Source of the DNA: Halomonas sp. KAO | GTDB taxonomy: Bacteria; Pseudomonadota; Gammaproteobacteria; Pseudomonadales; Halomonadaceae | Reading direction: 5' to 3' | Length of the DNA: 64,000 bases | NCBI RefSeq assembly: GCF_015595025.1 | Contig: NZ_JADNRL010000025.1 | Coordinates: forward strand, 121,135 to 185,134 | Part shown: positions 1-8,851 of the stretch, one piece after another | How positions within the stretch are numbered: the first letter of the stretch is position 1 | Layout of the letters: every line of letters starts with the position of its first letter | Notes under the pieces: generated by a model | Told to the model about the DNA's origin: nothing | The model's input: the letters and a program-made list of their open reading frames with translations, nothing else | Databases searched by the model: none | Program-made: the position numbers and the translations under genes

Positions 1-718
1 AGGCGAAGTAGCTGCGCGGGCCCTTGTAGCCCGGGGGCGGCGGCAGCGGGCTGCCGGCCCTGGCGTAGGCCCAGACGTCGGCCTCGGGATCGGCGTAGTC
101 CTCTGAGTAGTCCAGCGCGGTGGTCATCTCCAGCACCTGGCGCAGGGTGGCGTCGCCGAAGGCGCTATCGGCGAGTTCCGGCACCAGCTCGCCGATGAGG
201 GCCTCCTCGTCCAGGGTGCCCTCGGCCACCAGCGTCTCGCCGATCAGCCCGGTGAGCGACTTGGTCACCGACATCACGCCGTGCAGGGTGGTCTCGTCCA
301 GGCAGCCGGCGTAGCGCTCGTAGACCACCCGGCCGCGGTGCAACACCAGCAGGCCGTCGGTGTGGTTGACCGTGAAGACCTCGTCCCAGGTCATCGGCGC
401 GCCGCCGTCGGTGGGCTGGAAGCTCACCTCGTCGATGTCCGGATCGAGGGCGTAGGGCAGGGGGCGGGCGGCGTCGCGCCCCTTGCCCACACCGGCGGTG
501 GGCATCAGCTCGCGGAAATGGCAGACCGTCCACTTGAGCTTGTCGCCGGCGAAGTAGTCGTCGTCGGTGAAGCGGATGGTGCGCTCCTCCGGTGGCGGGA
601 AACCCTGCATCCAGTCGGTGCCTTCGTCGGCCGTCGATGACTGCGCGGTCGCCGAGCCGGCCAGCAGCAGGGTGGCGGCAATGGTGGTGGACAGAGTGGC
701 GGTCAGTATCCGTTTCAT
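1..718 (-). CDS. Beta-lactamase-fold serine hydrolase, 3' end cut off by the window edge
   Basis: Read on the minus strand from an ATG at 718 preceded by GAGGT; the frame stays open to base 1, so only the first 239 residues are here. Residues 1-26 look like a cleavable signal peptide (hydrophobic run, then ATA-Q), so the product is probably periplasmic. The class C beta-lactamase / 6-aminohexanoate-dimer hydrolase fold is indicated by LVLHRGRVVYERY near 124-136 and the catalytic SxxK motif S150-V-T-K153 in the context MSVTKSLTG. Members hydrolyse amides or esters through that serine. The substrate cannot be deduced, and the C-terminal third with the last active-site motif is outside the window. 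Confidence 0.85.
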   Translation of the reverse strand, partial: MKRILTATLSTTIAATLLLAGSATAQSSTADEGTDWMQGFPPPEERTIRFTDDDYFAGDKLKWTVCHFRELMPTAGVGKGRDAARPLPYALDPDIDEVSFQPTDGGAPMTWDEVFTVNHTDGLLVLHRGRVVYERYAGCLDETTLHGVMSVTKSLTGLIGETLVAEGTLDEEALIGELVPELADSAFGDATLRQVLEMTTALDYSEDYADPEADVWAYARAGSPLPPPPGYKGPRSYFA

Positions 719-833
719 GGGGTACCTCGTATGGCCTTGCCGCCTGTGCGGTTCCGAGCGGTCTCCTGGTCATCAGCCGCTGGCCATGGAAGTCGACCCG
801 CCGATGATGTCATGCCTCTGTGGCGGCCTGAGC

Positions 834-1601
834 TTAGTCCAGCTCCTGCACGCCACCGCCGGAGACGGTAAGGATCTGGCCGCTGATCCAGCTCGAGGCC
901 GGTGCACAGAGAAACAGCGCCGCGTTGGCCATGTCCTCTGGCTCGCCGAGTCTCTTGAGCGGGGTGTGGGCGAGCATCCTCTGCTCGATCTCGTCGTTGA
1001 GCACCGATTTCAGCGCGTCGGTGCGGGTGGCTCCCGGGGCGATGCCATTGACCCGGATGTTTTTCGGCCCGAGATCGAAGGCGATGTTGCGCACCAGGTG
1101 GCTGGTGGCCGCCTTGGAGGAGCCGTAGGCGGCCATGCGCTTGTTCTTGTTCTCGGCCGACATCGAGGTGATGGCCAGTATCGCGCCACCGCCGACCTTC
1201 TCCATTTCAGGCGCGGCCAGCTGGGCCAGGCGGAACAGTGAGAAGACGTTCAGGTCGAAGGCGCGGCGGAACTCCTCCATGGGCATGTCGAAGGGCTTGG
1301 GGCCGCCGCCCCCGGCGTTGCTGACCAGCAGCGTCAGCTTGCCGAAGGCGTCCACCGCCTTGGCGACCACCGCGGCGAGATCCTCCTCTCGGGTGACATC
1401 GCAGGCAACGCTGGTGGCTCGGCCGCCGTCGTCCTCGATGCCTTTGGCCACTGCGGCGGCCGAGTCGCTACTCAGGTCGCTGACCACCACCGCGGCGCCG
1501 GCTCGAGCGAAGGTTTCGGCGATGGCGCGGCCGATGCCGGCACCGGCGCCGGTGACGAGGGCGACCTGATCGGTCAGCGTAAACTGTTGGGGGGCGTACA
1601 T
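834..1601 (-). CDS. hdhA: Short-chain dehydrogenase, HdhA (7-alpha-hydroxysteroid dehydrogenase) type
   Basis: 255 residues, the same length as E. coli HdhA, which it resembles along its whole length, including NAGGGGPKPFDMPM and the C-terminal end ILTVSGGGVQELD. The Rossmann motif TGAGAGIG lies near residue 18, the catalytic Ser in ITSMSAENK and the YxxxK motif as YGSSK near 160. HdhA oxidises the 7-alpha hydroxyl of bile acids with NAD. In an environmental bacterium the natural substrate may be another steroid or secondary alcohol, which is inference. The ATG is preceded by AGGGAG at suitable spacing. It stands alone between two other minus-strand genes. Confidence 0.85.
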   Translation of the reverse strand: MYAPQQFTLTDQVALVTGAGAGIGRAIAETFARAGAAVVVSDLSSDSAAAVAKGIEDDGGRATSVACDVTREEDLAAVVAKAVDAFGKLTLLVSNAGGGGPKPFDMPMEEFRRAFDLNVFSLFRLAQLAAPEMEKVGGGAILAITSMSAENKNKRMAAYGSSKAATSHLVRNIAFDLGPKNIRVNGIAPGATRTDALKSVLNDEIEQRMLAHTPLKRLGEPEDMANAALFLCAPASSWISGQILTVSGGGVQELD

Positions 1602-1713
1602 GGAGAAGCTCCCTGAAGGGGCGAGTGTGGAAAGGCTACGACGCCTGGCCGCTTTGGCTCAGCGTAGCAGCTTTACGGTGGCCGCCCCGGTGGAGGCTGG
1701 CTGTAGTGAAGGG

Positions 1714-2517
1714 CTAGGGCGACGGTGCCAGCCAGGCGTCCAGCTGGGCACGGGTCAGCTCGCCGACATGCTGCTCCACGGCGTGGCCCTGGGCGTCGAA
1801 CAGCAGGGTGGTGGGCAGTCCGGGGGATTCGCTGAGCACCATCAGCTCCTGATGCGGGTCGAGCAGCGGGTAGCGAAACTCGAGCGCCTGATCGTCGAGA
1901 TAGCGCACCACCTGCAGCAGCGACTCGCCCTGGTTGGCCACCACCACGGTAACGTCGTCCCGGGCGCTGGCCTCGGCCAGCAGCGGCATCTCGCGCAGGC
2001 AGGGCGGGCACCAGGTGGCCCATAGATTGAGCACGACGCGCTCGCCCTCGAGCTCACGCAGATTGACGGTTTCGCCTTCGAGGTTTTCCAGAGCGAGGTC
2101 GGGCAGTCGTTGCAGCGCCATGCCGCCACCGAAGGGCGCCAGGGTGACGGTGGCCAGCCAGAGTGCCGAGACCACGACCAGCAGCGCCATGGCGCCAACC
2201 AGGCGTCCCAGGTGATCGCGCAGCGTCCAGCCGGTCCAGATCAGGCCGGCCATCAGACCCCAGAGCCCGTGGTAGCCGGGCTGCCACAGCTTGAGGGCAT
2301 CCAGCGGGGCGGCGGTATAGGCGTCAAGGTGGAGCGCCACATGCCCGATCCGCGCGCCGATCAGCCAGGCCAGCAGCAGGCCATTGAACCAGCGTGAGTG
2401 AGTTCGCCGGGGTAGGCCCAGCAGCCAGGCGCTGGCGCCCAGCAGCAGCAGGGCAGCCACGAAGGCGTAGAGGCGCGGCAGCGAGAGCAGGACGGGACCC
2501 AGGGCGATGGCATCCAT
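1714..2517 (-). CDS. TlpA-family thiol-disulfide reductase with an Lgt-like membrane N-terminus
   Basis: 267 residues. Residues 1-125 contain several hydrophobic segments and a stretch (GARIGHVALHLDAY, then LWQPGYHGLWGLMAG) resembling the prolipoprotein diacylglyceryl transferase (Lgt) membrane core. Residues 135-267 form a periplasmic thioredoxin-like domain with WATWC170-P-P-C173. The TlpA/ResA family reduces disulfides on exported proteins, for example in cytochrome c maturation. No lgt or ccm gene is adjacent, so the partner is unknown. The start at 2517 has AGGAG about 10 bases upstream. The membrane part is unlikely to transfer diacylglycerol; it probably serves as anchor or electron conduit, which is inference. 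Confidence 0.85.
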   Translation of the reverse strand: MDAIALGPVLLSLPRLYAFVAALLLLGASAWLLGLPRRTHSRWFNGLLLAWLIGARIGHVALHLDAYTAAPLDALKLWQPGYHGLWGLMAGLIWTGWTLRDHLGRLVGAMALLVVVSALWLATVTLAPFGGGMALQRLPDLALENLEGETVNLRELEGERVVLNLWATWCPPCLREMPLLAEASARDDVTVVVANQGESLLQVVRYLDDQALEFRYPLLDPHQELMVLSESPGLPTTLLFDAQGHAVEQHVGELTRAQLDAWLAPSP

Positions 2518-2691
2518 GGGGTGGCGACTCCTTAGGGGCGTGGCTCCTCGAGGGCAGGGTCGGCGAACGAAAAGCCAGAGGTTACAATGTGGTGCAGCCG
2601 ATCCCGGATCCTGCCAAGCCTACTGCCGGTTGGCTGGGCTGTCATCCGCGGGGTCCGATCCTATCCGGAGCATCCGCCACTGGGAGCCATC

Positions 2692-2928
2692 ATGGCCAAG
2701 CCTGCCTTCGATACCTTGCGTGCCCTGGCCATCGCCAGCCAGGCGCTGGGTTTTATCCTGATTATCACCCTGGAGACCGTGATGGGCGACGCCGCCCGCC
2801 CCTGGCAGGGCTGGACCCTGGCGGCGATGGTGGTGGTGGCGCTGGGGATTGCCCTGGTGCGACTCTATCGGCGCAACCGGGCCCGCAAGGCGCACTCCCG
2901 GCGACAGGCGGCCGGGGACGACGACTGA
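2692..2928 (+). CDS. Small two-helix membrane protein, function unknown
   Basis: A 78-residue frame starting at the ATG at 2692 with GGGAG just upstream; an in-frame ATG at 2587 would add 35 residues but lacks a ribosome site. Two hydrophobic segments (about 9-28 and 39-58) are followed by a basic, polar tail (RLYRRNRARKAHSRR), so it should be an inner membrane protein with a cytoplasmic tail. No catalytic motif is visible and no family was recognised. It lies divergently from the TlpA-like gene and upstream of the UspA gene. Confidence 0.6.
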   Translation: MAKPAFDTLRALAIASQALGFILIITLETVMGDAARPWQGWTLAAMVVVALGIALVRLYRRNRARKAHSRRQAAGDDD

Positions 2929-3061
2929 CGCGGCCGGTATACCGCCGGCATAGGCCCGGGGAGGGCGGATATGGAGCGGCGAAGCCCTGCCGAAGGGCTA
3001 TGCTGTAACGGAGTGGGCCGTACCGCGCCCCTTCCCTCTCGGCCGCTGCAGGAGTGATGCC

Positions 3062-3514
3062 ATGTACGCCAAGATTCTGGTTCCCCTCGACGGTTCCGAA
3101 CACGCCATCAGGGCGCTGAGGGTTGCCGCCGCCCTGGCGCGCGACGGCAAGGCGACGCTGCATCTGATGACCGTTGCGGGGTCTCCACCGGACAGCGTCG
3201 GGCTGTTTGTCGGCGGCTCCGCCGACCCCTTCTCCGAAGAGGAGCGTGAGCAGATGGCGCAGGCGATGAGGGACAAGGCTCGCAAGGTGATCGATCAGGC
3301 GCGCTCCCTGATCGATCTCGACGGTCTGGACGTGAAGGAGAGCGTGAGCCAGGGGCATCCCGCCGAGCAGATCAAGAAGCAGGCGGCGACGATCGACGCC
3401 GACGTCATCGTGATGGGCAGCCGAGGGCTCGGCAATGTGCGCGGCATGATGTTTGGCAGCGTCTCCCACAAGGTCAGCCATATCGCCGGCTGCGGGGTGA
3501 TCACCGTGACGTGA
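3062..3514 (+). CDS. Universal stress protein, UspA family
   Basis: 150 residues, a single Usp domain. It begins MYAKILVPLDGSEHA, the usual first strand and ATP-site Asp. The C-terminal half has VIVMGSRGLGNVRGMMFGSVSHKV, the G-2x-G-9x-G-S/T pattern typical of ATP-binding Usp proteins. These cytoplasmic proteins accumulate under starvation and other stress and often act as dimers. The start has AGGAG seven bases upstream. It is monocistronic, ending before a terminator shared with the convergent tRNA-Pro gene. Confidence 0.93.
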   Translation: MYAKILVPLDGSEHAIRALRVAAALARDGKATLHLMTVAGSPPDSVGLFVGGSADPFSEEEREQMAQAMRDKARKVIDQARSLIDLDGLDVKESVSQGHPAEQIKKQAATIDADVIVMGSRGLGNVRGMMFGSVSHKVSHIAGCGVITVT

Positions 3515-3593
3515 GGAGTCGAGACCTCTGCCTTCGGGAGGCAGGGGTAACGGCCGGTGACAACGTCTGGCAGCATCGTAAACGGCAACAACG

Positions 3594-3633
3594 AAAAACG
3601 GCCACCGCTCTGTTGAGCTAAGTGGCCGTTTTT
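3594..3633. terminator. Bidirectional intrinsic terminator between the UspA gene and tRNA-Pro
   Basis: A stem AAACGGCCAC / GTGGCCGTTT with a loop of about 15 bases, flanked by A5 on the left and T5 on the right, so it can end transcription from both sides. It lies 80 bases after the UspA stop and 11 bases beyond the tRNA 3' end. Confidence 0.85.
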
Positions 3634-3644
3634 ACTTATGTTCT

Positions 3645-3721
3645 TGGTCGGAGTAGCAGGATTCGAACCTACGACCTCTGCCTCCCGAAGGCAGCGCTCT
3701 ACCAAGCTGAGCTATACTCCG
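3645..3721 (-). tRNA. tRNA-Pro, anticodon CGG
   Basis: 77 nt on the minus strand. Acceptor arms CGGAGTA / TACTCCG pair perfectly, starting with the C1-G72 pair typical of tRNA-Pro. The D-arm is AGCTC...GAGC. The anticodon stem-loop CTGCC-TTCGGGA-GGCAG gives anticodon CGG, and the T-arm contains GTTCGAATC. The discriminator A and the 3' CCA are encoded. It reads CCG codons, frequent in this GC-rich DNA. Confidence 0.97.
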
Positions 3722-3759
3722 ATGTCGTTCTCGAGGGGTGTCCCTGATCGACGCAGCGT

Positions 3760-3787
3760 AGTTTACGCAGGTGGCGGGAAAATGCAA
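3760..3787 (-). promoter_or_regulatory. Candidate sigma70 promoter of tRNA-Pro
   Basis: On the minus strand TTGCAT and TAAACT are separated by 16 bases, ending about 40 bases before the mature tRNA 5' end. Both boxes match the consensus at four positions. Position and spacing are right, but no start site is known. A hairpin (GCCAGGC / GCCTGGC, about 3790-3810) between this promoter and the end of ispB lacks a clear T-run. Confidence 0.4.
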
Positions 3788-3817
3788 CCCCGCCAGGCTT
3801 TTTCATGCCTGGCGATT

Positions 3818-4813
3818 TTAAGCCTGGCGATCCACCGCGAGGTGGGCCAGCTCGGCCATGCTGTCGCGGTAGGGGCTTTCGGGCAGCGCCTCGAGCTGAG
3901 CCAGGGCCAGGTCGGCCATTTCCACGGCGCGCTGGCGGGTGTACTCCAGGGCGCCGGTGGCGTTGACGATCTCCAGGACCTCCTGCAGGTGATCCAGGCC
4001 CCCCTGGCGAATCGCCTTGCGGATCACCTTGGTCTGCTCCGGGGTGCCCTTGGCCATGGCCTGAATCAGCGGCAGGGTGGGCTTGCCCTCGGCCAGGTCG
4101 TCGCCGACGTTCTTGCCCATCGCCTCGGCGTCGCCCTGGTAGTCGAGCAGATCGTCGATCAGCTGGAAGGCCAGGCCCAGGTAGCGGCCATAGAGTTGCA
4201 GCGCGGTCTCCTGTTCGGGAGTGGCCTCGGCGAGGATGGCGCCGCTATGGCTGGCCGCCTCGAACAGCATGGCGGTCTTGCCCTGGATGGTCTCGAAGTA
4301 GGCCGCCTCGTCGATATCCGGGTTGCCCACGTTGGTGAGCTGCTGCACCTCGCCCTCGGCGATCACGCAGGTGGCGGAGGAGAGCACATCCATGATGCGC
4401 ATGGAGCCCACCTCGACCATCATCTGGAAGGAGCGCGAGTAGAGGAAGTCGCCGACCAGCACCGAGGGGGCGTTGCCCCAGGCATCGTTGGCGGTGGCCT
4501 TGCCGCGGCGCAGATGCGACTCGTCCACCACGTCGTCATGCAGCAGGGTGGAGGTGTGCATGAACTCGATCAGGGTGGCCAGGGTGATATGCCGCTCGTC
4601 CCGGTAGCCCAGTGCGCGGGCCGCCAGCAGCACCAGCAGCGGGCGCAGGCGCTTGCCGCCGCTGACGATGATGTGCTGGCCGATGGTCTCGACCAGCGGG
4701 ATGCGTGAGCCGAGCTTGGCCATGATGGTGCGGTTGACGGCGGCGAAGTCCTCGGCCACGACGGCGTGGATCGGGGAGGGGGCGGTGTCGGAAGCGGAAG
4801 CGTGGATGGGCAT
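3818..4813 (-). CDS. ispB: Octaprenyl diphosphate synthase (polyprenyl synthase)
   Basis: 331 residues from the ATG at 4813, chosen because it matches the usual length of about 323; the open frame extends 39 codons upstream without similarity. The long-chain trans-prenyltransferase motifs are both intact: the first Asp-rich motif D93-D-V-V-D97 and the second D220-D-L-L-D224, with GGKRLRP near 52-58 for diphosphate binding. The enzyme extends farnesyl diphosphate with isopentenyl units to make the ubiquinone side chain in the cytoplasm. It is divergent from rplU-rpmA, the standard gammaproteobacterial arrangement. The chain length (C40 or C45) cannot be read from sequence by eye. Confidence 0.95.
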   Translation of the reverse strand: MPIHASASDTAPSPIHAVVAEDFAAVNRTIMAKLGSRIPLVETIGQHIIVSGGKRLRPLLVLLAARALGYRDERHITLATLIEFMHTSTLLHDDVVDESHLRRGKATANDAWGNAPSVLVGDFLYSRSFQMMVEVGSMRIMDVLSSATCVIAEGEVQQLTNVGNPDIDEAAYFETIQGKTAMLFEAASHSGAILAEATPEQETALQLYGRYLGLAFQLIDDLLDYQGDAEAMGKNVGDDLAEGKPTLPLIQAMAKGTPEQTKVIRKAIRQGGLDHLQEVLEIVNATGALEYTRQRAVEMADLALAQLEALPESPYRDSMAELAHLAVDRQA

Positions 4814-4938
4814 GTAGGCGGTATCAACAGTCGGTTGGGCCGGGGCGAGGCGGCCCCCTGCTGGCCTTGGATTGCCGGCCATGCTATGGGGCGACCTCGG
4901 GGGCGTCAAGGCGGCGGCAGAAACGCCCATCTCGCGGG

Positions 4939-4967
4939 TTGTCTGTCGGGTCGCCTGTCGTTATAAT
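4939..4967 (+). promoter_or_regulatory. Sigma70 promoter of rplU-rpmA
   Basis: TTGTCT at 4939-4944 and a perfect TATAAT at 4962-4967 with a 17-base spacer, about 105 bases before the rplU start. This predicts a leader of roughly 95 nt. Confidence 0.7.
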
Positions 4968-5071
4968 TCGCGACCCACTCATCTCGCTCCCTGTCAGATG
5001 GTTGCCGAAAGGGGCGCCACTCGAAGCAGGCCGACGAAGAGCCCAACCCGATGAGTCCTGGAGAGAAAAGC

Positions 5072-5383
5072 ATGTACGCAGTTATCAAGAGCGGTGGCAA
5101 GCAGTACCGAGTTCAGGAAGGCCAGACCCTGAAGCTCGAGAAGATCGAAGTCCCGACCGGCGAGTCCATCGACTTCGACGAAGTGCTGCTGGTCGGCAGC
5201 GACGACGAGGTCAAGGTCGGCGCGCCCCTGGTTGACGGTGCCAAGGTCTCTGCCGAGGTCGTTTCCCACGGCCGTGGCGACAAGGTCACCATCATCAAGT
5301 TCCGTCGCCGCAAGCACAGCATGAAGCGTCAGGGCCACCGCCAGTGGTTCACTGAAGTCAAGATCACCGGGATCTCCGCCTAA
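5072..5383 (+). CDS. rplU: 50S ribosomal protein L21
   Basis: 103 residues, identical in length to E. coli L21, starting [17 protein letters not shown]. The conserved [16 protein letters not shown] segment at about 77-92 is the RNA-binding part of L21, which contacts domain V and the L20 region of 23S rRNA. A frame opening at 5051 was rejected because L21 begins with MYAVI. It heads the rplU-rpmA transcript, with the next start 32 bases after its stop. Confidence 0.98.
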   Translation: MYAVIKSGGKQYRVQEGQTLKLEKIEVPTGESIDFDEVLLVGSDDEVKVGAPLVDGAKVSAEVVSHGRGDKVTIIKFRRRKHSMKRQGHRQWFTEVKITGISA

Positions 5384-5415
5384 GCGGTCCATCCCCCTGA
5401 ACGGAGGTTTATACC

Positions 5416-5673
5416 ATGGCACATAAGAAGGCAGCGGGTTCTACCCGTAACGGTCGCGATTCCGAATCCAAGCGCCTTGGCGTCAAGCTCTTCGGTGGCC
5501 AGGCCGTGACCGCCGGCAACATCATCGTTCGCCAGCGCGGCACCAAGTTCCACGCCGGCACCGGCGTCGGTATCGGCAAGGACCACACCCTGTTCGCTCT
5601 GGACGAAGGCGTGGTCAAGTTCGAGACCAAGGGTCCGAAGAACCGCAAGTTTGTCAGCGTCGTCTCTGCCTGA
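5416..5673 (+). CDS. rpmA: 50S ribosomal protein L27
   Basis: 85 residues beginning [20 protein letters not shown], the normal short L27 N-terminus that reaches the peptidyl transferase centre and needs no processing. The motif [15 protein letters not shown] is standard. A strong GGAGG precedes the ATG. It is the second gene of the rplU operon and is followed by a hairpin that partly separates it from obgE. Confidence 0.98.
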   Translation: MAHKKAAGSTRNGRDSESKRLGVKLFGGQAVTAGNIIVRQRGTKFHAGTGVGIGKDHTLFALDEGVVKFETKGPKNRKFVSVVSA

Positions 5674-5694
5674 GACACCTGATTCTTGCCGCGA

Positions 5695-5720
5695 GAAGGC
5701 CCCGCCATGGCGGGGCCTTC
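5695..5720 (+). terminator. Hairpin after rpmA, terminator or attenuator before obgE
   Basis: A perfect 26-base palindrome GAAGGCCCCGCCA/TGGCGGGGCCTTC, followed by TTGTAT rather than a long T-run. It may reduce rather than abolish read-through into obgE, which starts 39 bases later. Confidence 0.65.
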
Positions 5721-5755
5721 TTGTATCATGGCGGCATATGCCGCCTGGAGAGTGA

Positions 5756-6946
<1,191 letters not shown>

Positions 6947-6958
6947 GGGACGAGGCGG

Positions 6959-8107
6959 ATGGGTCGAATGGACAGTGACGAGCAGGTGATGGGGCGCGAG
7001 GCGCTGACGGGTGCCCGCCGGGTGGTGGTAAAGATCGGCAGCGCCCTGCTGACCAACGACGGTCGTGATCTCGACGAGGCGGCGATCGGCGGCTGGGTCG
7101 ATCAGATCGCCACGCTGCATCGGCGTGGCATCGAGGTGGTGCTGGTCTCCTCCGGCGCCGTGGCCGCGGGCATGGTGCGACTCGGCTGGCAGGCGCGCCC
7201 CTCGGCGGTGCATGAGCTGCAGGCCGCGGCGGCGGTGGGCCAGAACGGCCTCACCGAGTGCTACGAGGGCCACTTCGCACGCCATGATCTGCTCACCGCC
7301 CAGGTGCTGCTGACCCACGATGACCTCTCCAACCGCAAGCGCTATCTCAATGCGCGCTCGGCGCTGCGCACCCTGGTCGACCTGCGGGTGGTGCCGGTTA
7401 TCAACGAGAACGACACCGTGGTCACCGACGAGATCCGCTTCGGCGACAACGACACCCTGGGGGCCCTGGTGGCCAACCTGCTGCAGGCCGATGCCCTGGT
7501 CATCCTCACCGATCAGGAGGGGCTGTTCGACGCCGACCCGCGCTCGAATCCCGATGCCCGGTTGATCGCCGAGGGGCGTGCCGACGATCCGGTCCTGGCG
7601 GCCGTGGCCGGCGGTGGCGGGGCCCTGGGGCGTGGCGGCATGACCACCAAGATTCGTGCCGCCAGCCTGGCGGCGCGCTCCGGTGCCGTCACCGCCATCG
7701 CCAGCGGCCGCCAGTCCGATGTGCTGGTTCGGCTGGTCGATGGCGAGCGCCTGGGCACCCTGCTGCGGCCCGACCAGGCTCCCATGGCGGCGCGCAAGCG
7801 CTGGCTGGCCGGACAGCTCCAGGTGCGGGGCACCTTGACCCTGGACGCCGGCGCGGTGAAGGTGCTGCGCGAAAGCGGCTCCAGCCTGCTGCCGGTCGGG
7901 GTGAGGGCGGCCGCCGGGCAGTTTCGGCGCGGCGATATGGTGCTGTGTGTCGACGAGCAGGGGGAGCGGGTGGCCAAGGGGCTGGTCAACTATGGGGTCG
8001 ACGATGCGCAGCGCATCATCGGGCAGCCAAGCCACCAGATCGAAGCGATCCTCGGCTTTATGGAAGCGCCGGAACTGATCAACCGCGACAACCTGGTGGT
8101 GCTGTAG
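6959..8107 (+). CDS. proB: Glutamate 5-kinase
   Basis: 382 residues from the ATG at 6959, twelve bases after obgE; ATGs at 6968 and 6989 are also possible, and the core only begins at [13 protein letters not shown]. The amino acid kinase domain covers about 20-270, with [11 protein letters not shown], the substrate region [17 protein letters not shown] and [17 protein letters not shown] domain follows at about 295-370. ProB phosphorylates glutamate with ATP, the first and feedback-inhibited step of proline synthesis, important for osmolyte supply in halophiles. It probably shares a transcript with obgE. Confidence 0.96.
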   Translation: MGRMDSDEQVMGREALTGARRVVVKIGSALLTNDGRDLDEAAIGGWVDQIATLHRRGIEVVLVSSGAVAAGMVRLGWQARPSAVHELQAAAAVGQNGLTECYEGHFARHDLLTAQVLLTHDDLSNRKRYLNARSALRTLVDLRVVPVINENDTVVTDEIRFGDNDTLGALVANLLQADALVILTDQEGLFDADPRSNPDARLIAEGRADDPVLAAVAGGGGALGRGGMTTKIRAASLAARSGAVTAIASGRQSDVLVRLVDGERLGTLLRPDQAPMAARKRWLAGQLQVRGTLTLDAGAVKVLRESGSSLLPVGVRAAAGQFRRGDMVLCVDEQGERVAKGLVNYGVDDAQRIIGQPSHQIEAILGFMEAPELINRDNLVVL

Positions 8108-8145
8108 GCCAGGGCTATCGTTAACGATTTAACAGCCTGATGGCT

Positions 8146-8260
8146 CGGGGCTGATCTGGCGACAAGCCTGCGAGAAGGCGCTGTGAACCCCTCCCTGGGC
8201 GCTACCGACGCCTTCCCTGGCGTAGGACCTTCTCTTCGGCTTGTCCCCAGTGCCCCTTGG
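8146..8260. repeat. Dispersed ~110-bp hairpin repeat, copy A, in the proB-rpsT gap
   Basis: This and the copies at 25790-25896 and 28686-28800 share the order GGCGACAAGCC ... GGCGCT ... GCTACC ... TCCCTGG ... GGACC ... CCGGCTTG/CGGCTTG ... CCCC. Left and right ends are complementary (GACAAGCC against GGCTTGTC), and inner arms pair as well, so the RNA would fold into one long hairpin. This copy is nearest in sequence to copy C. The rest of the 372-base gap (8108-8479) holds no gene; its last 150 bases must contain the rpsT promoter and leader, where I see no convincing sigma70 boxes. Confidence 0.75.
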
Positions 8261-8479
8261 ATTCGCAGCAGCGATGGCCGTGTAGACATGCTAGCAAGCC
8301 CCGCCCGGGCTATGGTAGGATGCGCCATCCTCTCAGACACGGCCCGTGAACGATCGCCGCACCAGCAGCGGTCGGCCAGATGGCCAAACCGGCGGTAAAG
8401 ATGACTCTTTGCTGCCGGATCAATACGTTATCGCAGCCGTCATTACACGGGCGGCGAAGAATCTCCAAGGAGACAGCAA

Positions 8480-8746
8480 GTGGCAAACAGCAAGCAAGCT
8501 CGCAAGCGCGCCCGTCAGGCCGAAGGTCGTCGTGTCCTGAAGGCCAGTCAGCGCAGCATGGTCCGCACCTACATCAAGCGCGTTATCACCGCCATCAACG
8601 GTGGTGACCACGCCGAGGCGATGACCGCCTTCCAGAAGGCGCAGCCGGTCATCGACCGCATCGCCGACAAGGACGTGCTCTCCAAGAAGAAGGCCGCGCG
8701 CCTGAAGAGCCGCCTGAACAAGCGCATCAAGGCCCTGGCTGCCTAA
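8480..8746 (+). CDS. rpsT: 30S ribosomal protein S20
   Basis: 88 residues, starting at GTG with AAGGAG upstream; non-ATG starts are common for rpsT. The sequence MANSKQARKRARQAEGRR and the C-terminal KKKAARLKSRLNKRIKAL are typical of S20, a helical bundle that binds 16S rRNA helices 6, 11 and 44. It is monocistronic, with a long leader and a strong terminator after the stop. In E. coli S20 represses its own translation from a non-ATG start; the GTG here would allow the same, which is inference. Confidence 0.98.
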   Translation: MANSKQARKRARQAEGRRVLKASQRSMVRTYIKRVITAINGGDHAEAMTAFQKAQPVIDRIADKDVLSKKKAARLKSRLNKRIKALAA

Positions 8747-8792
8747 GCCGGCCCGATGCCATCGAGAGCCGGCCACTGGCCGGCATCTCGTG

Positions 8793-8819
8793 AAAAAACC
8801 GGCTGCGGCCGGTTTTTTT
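8793..8819 (+). terminator. Intrinsic terminator of rpsT
   Basis: AAAAAACCGGC-TGC-GGCCGGTTTTTTT: a GC-rich stem with A6 before and T7 after it, 46 bases past the stop. A second short hairpin (GCCGGCCACTGGCCGGC, 8767-8783) precedes it. Confidence 0.92.
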
Positions 8820-8851
8820 GTGGCTGCAAGTTATCAAGCCGAGGAACAGAC

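Noticed and set aside
8108..8479. Possible small protein gene in the proB-rpsT gap
   Set aside because: The short frames (8183-8398, 8346-8540) have no ribosome sites and lie within the hairpin repeat or the rpsT leader.
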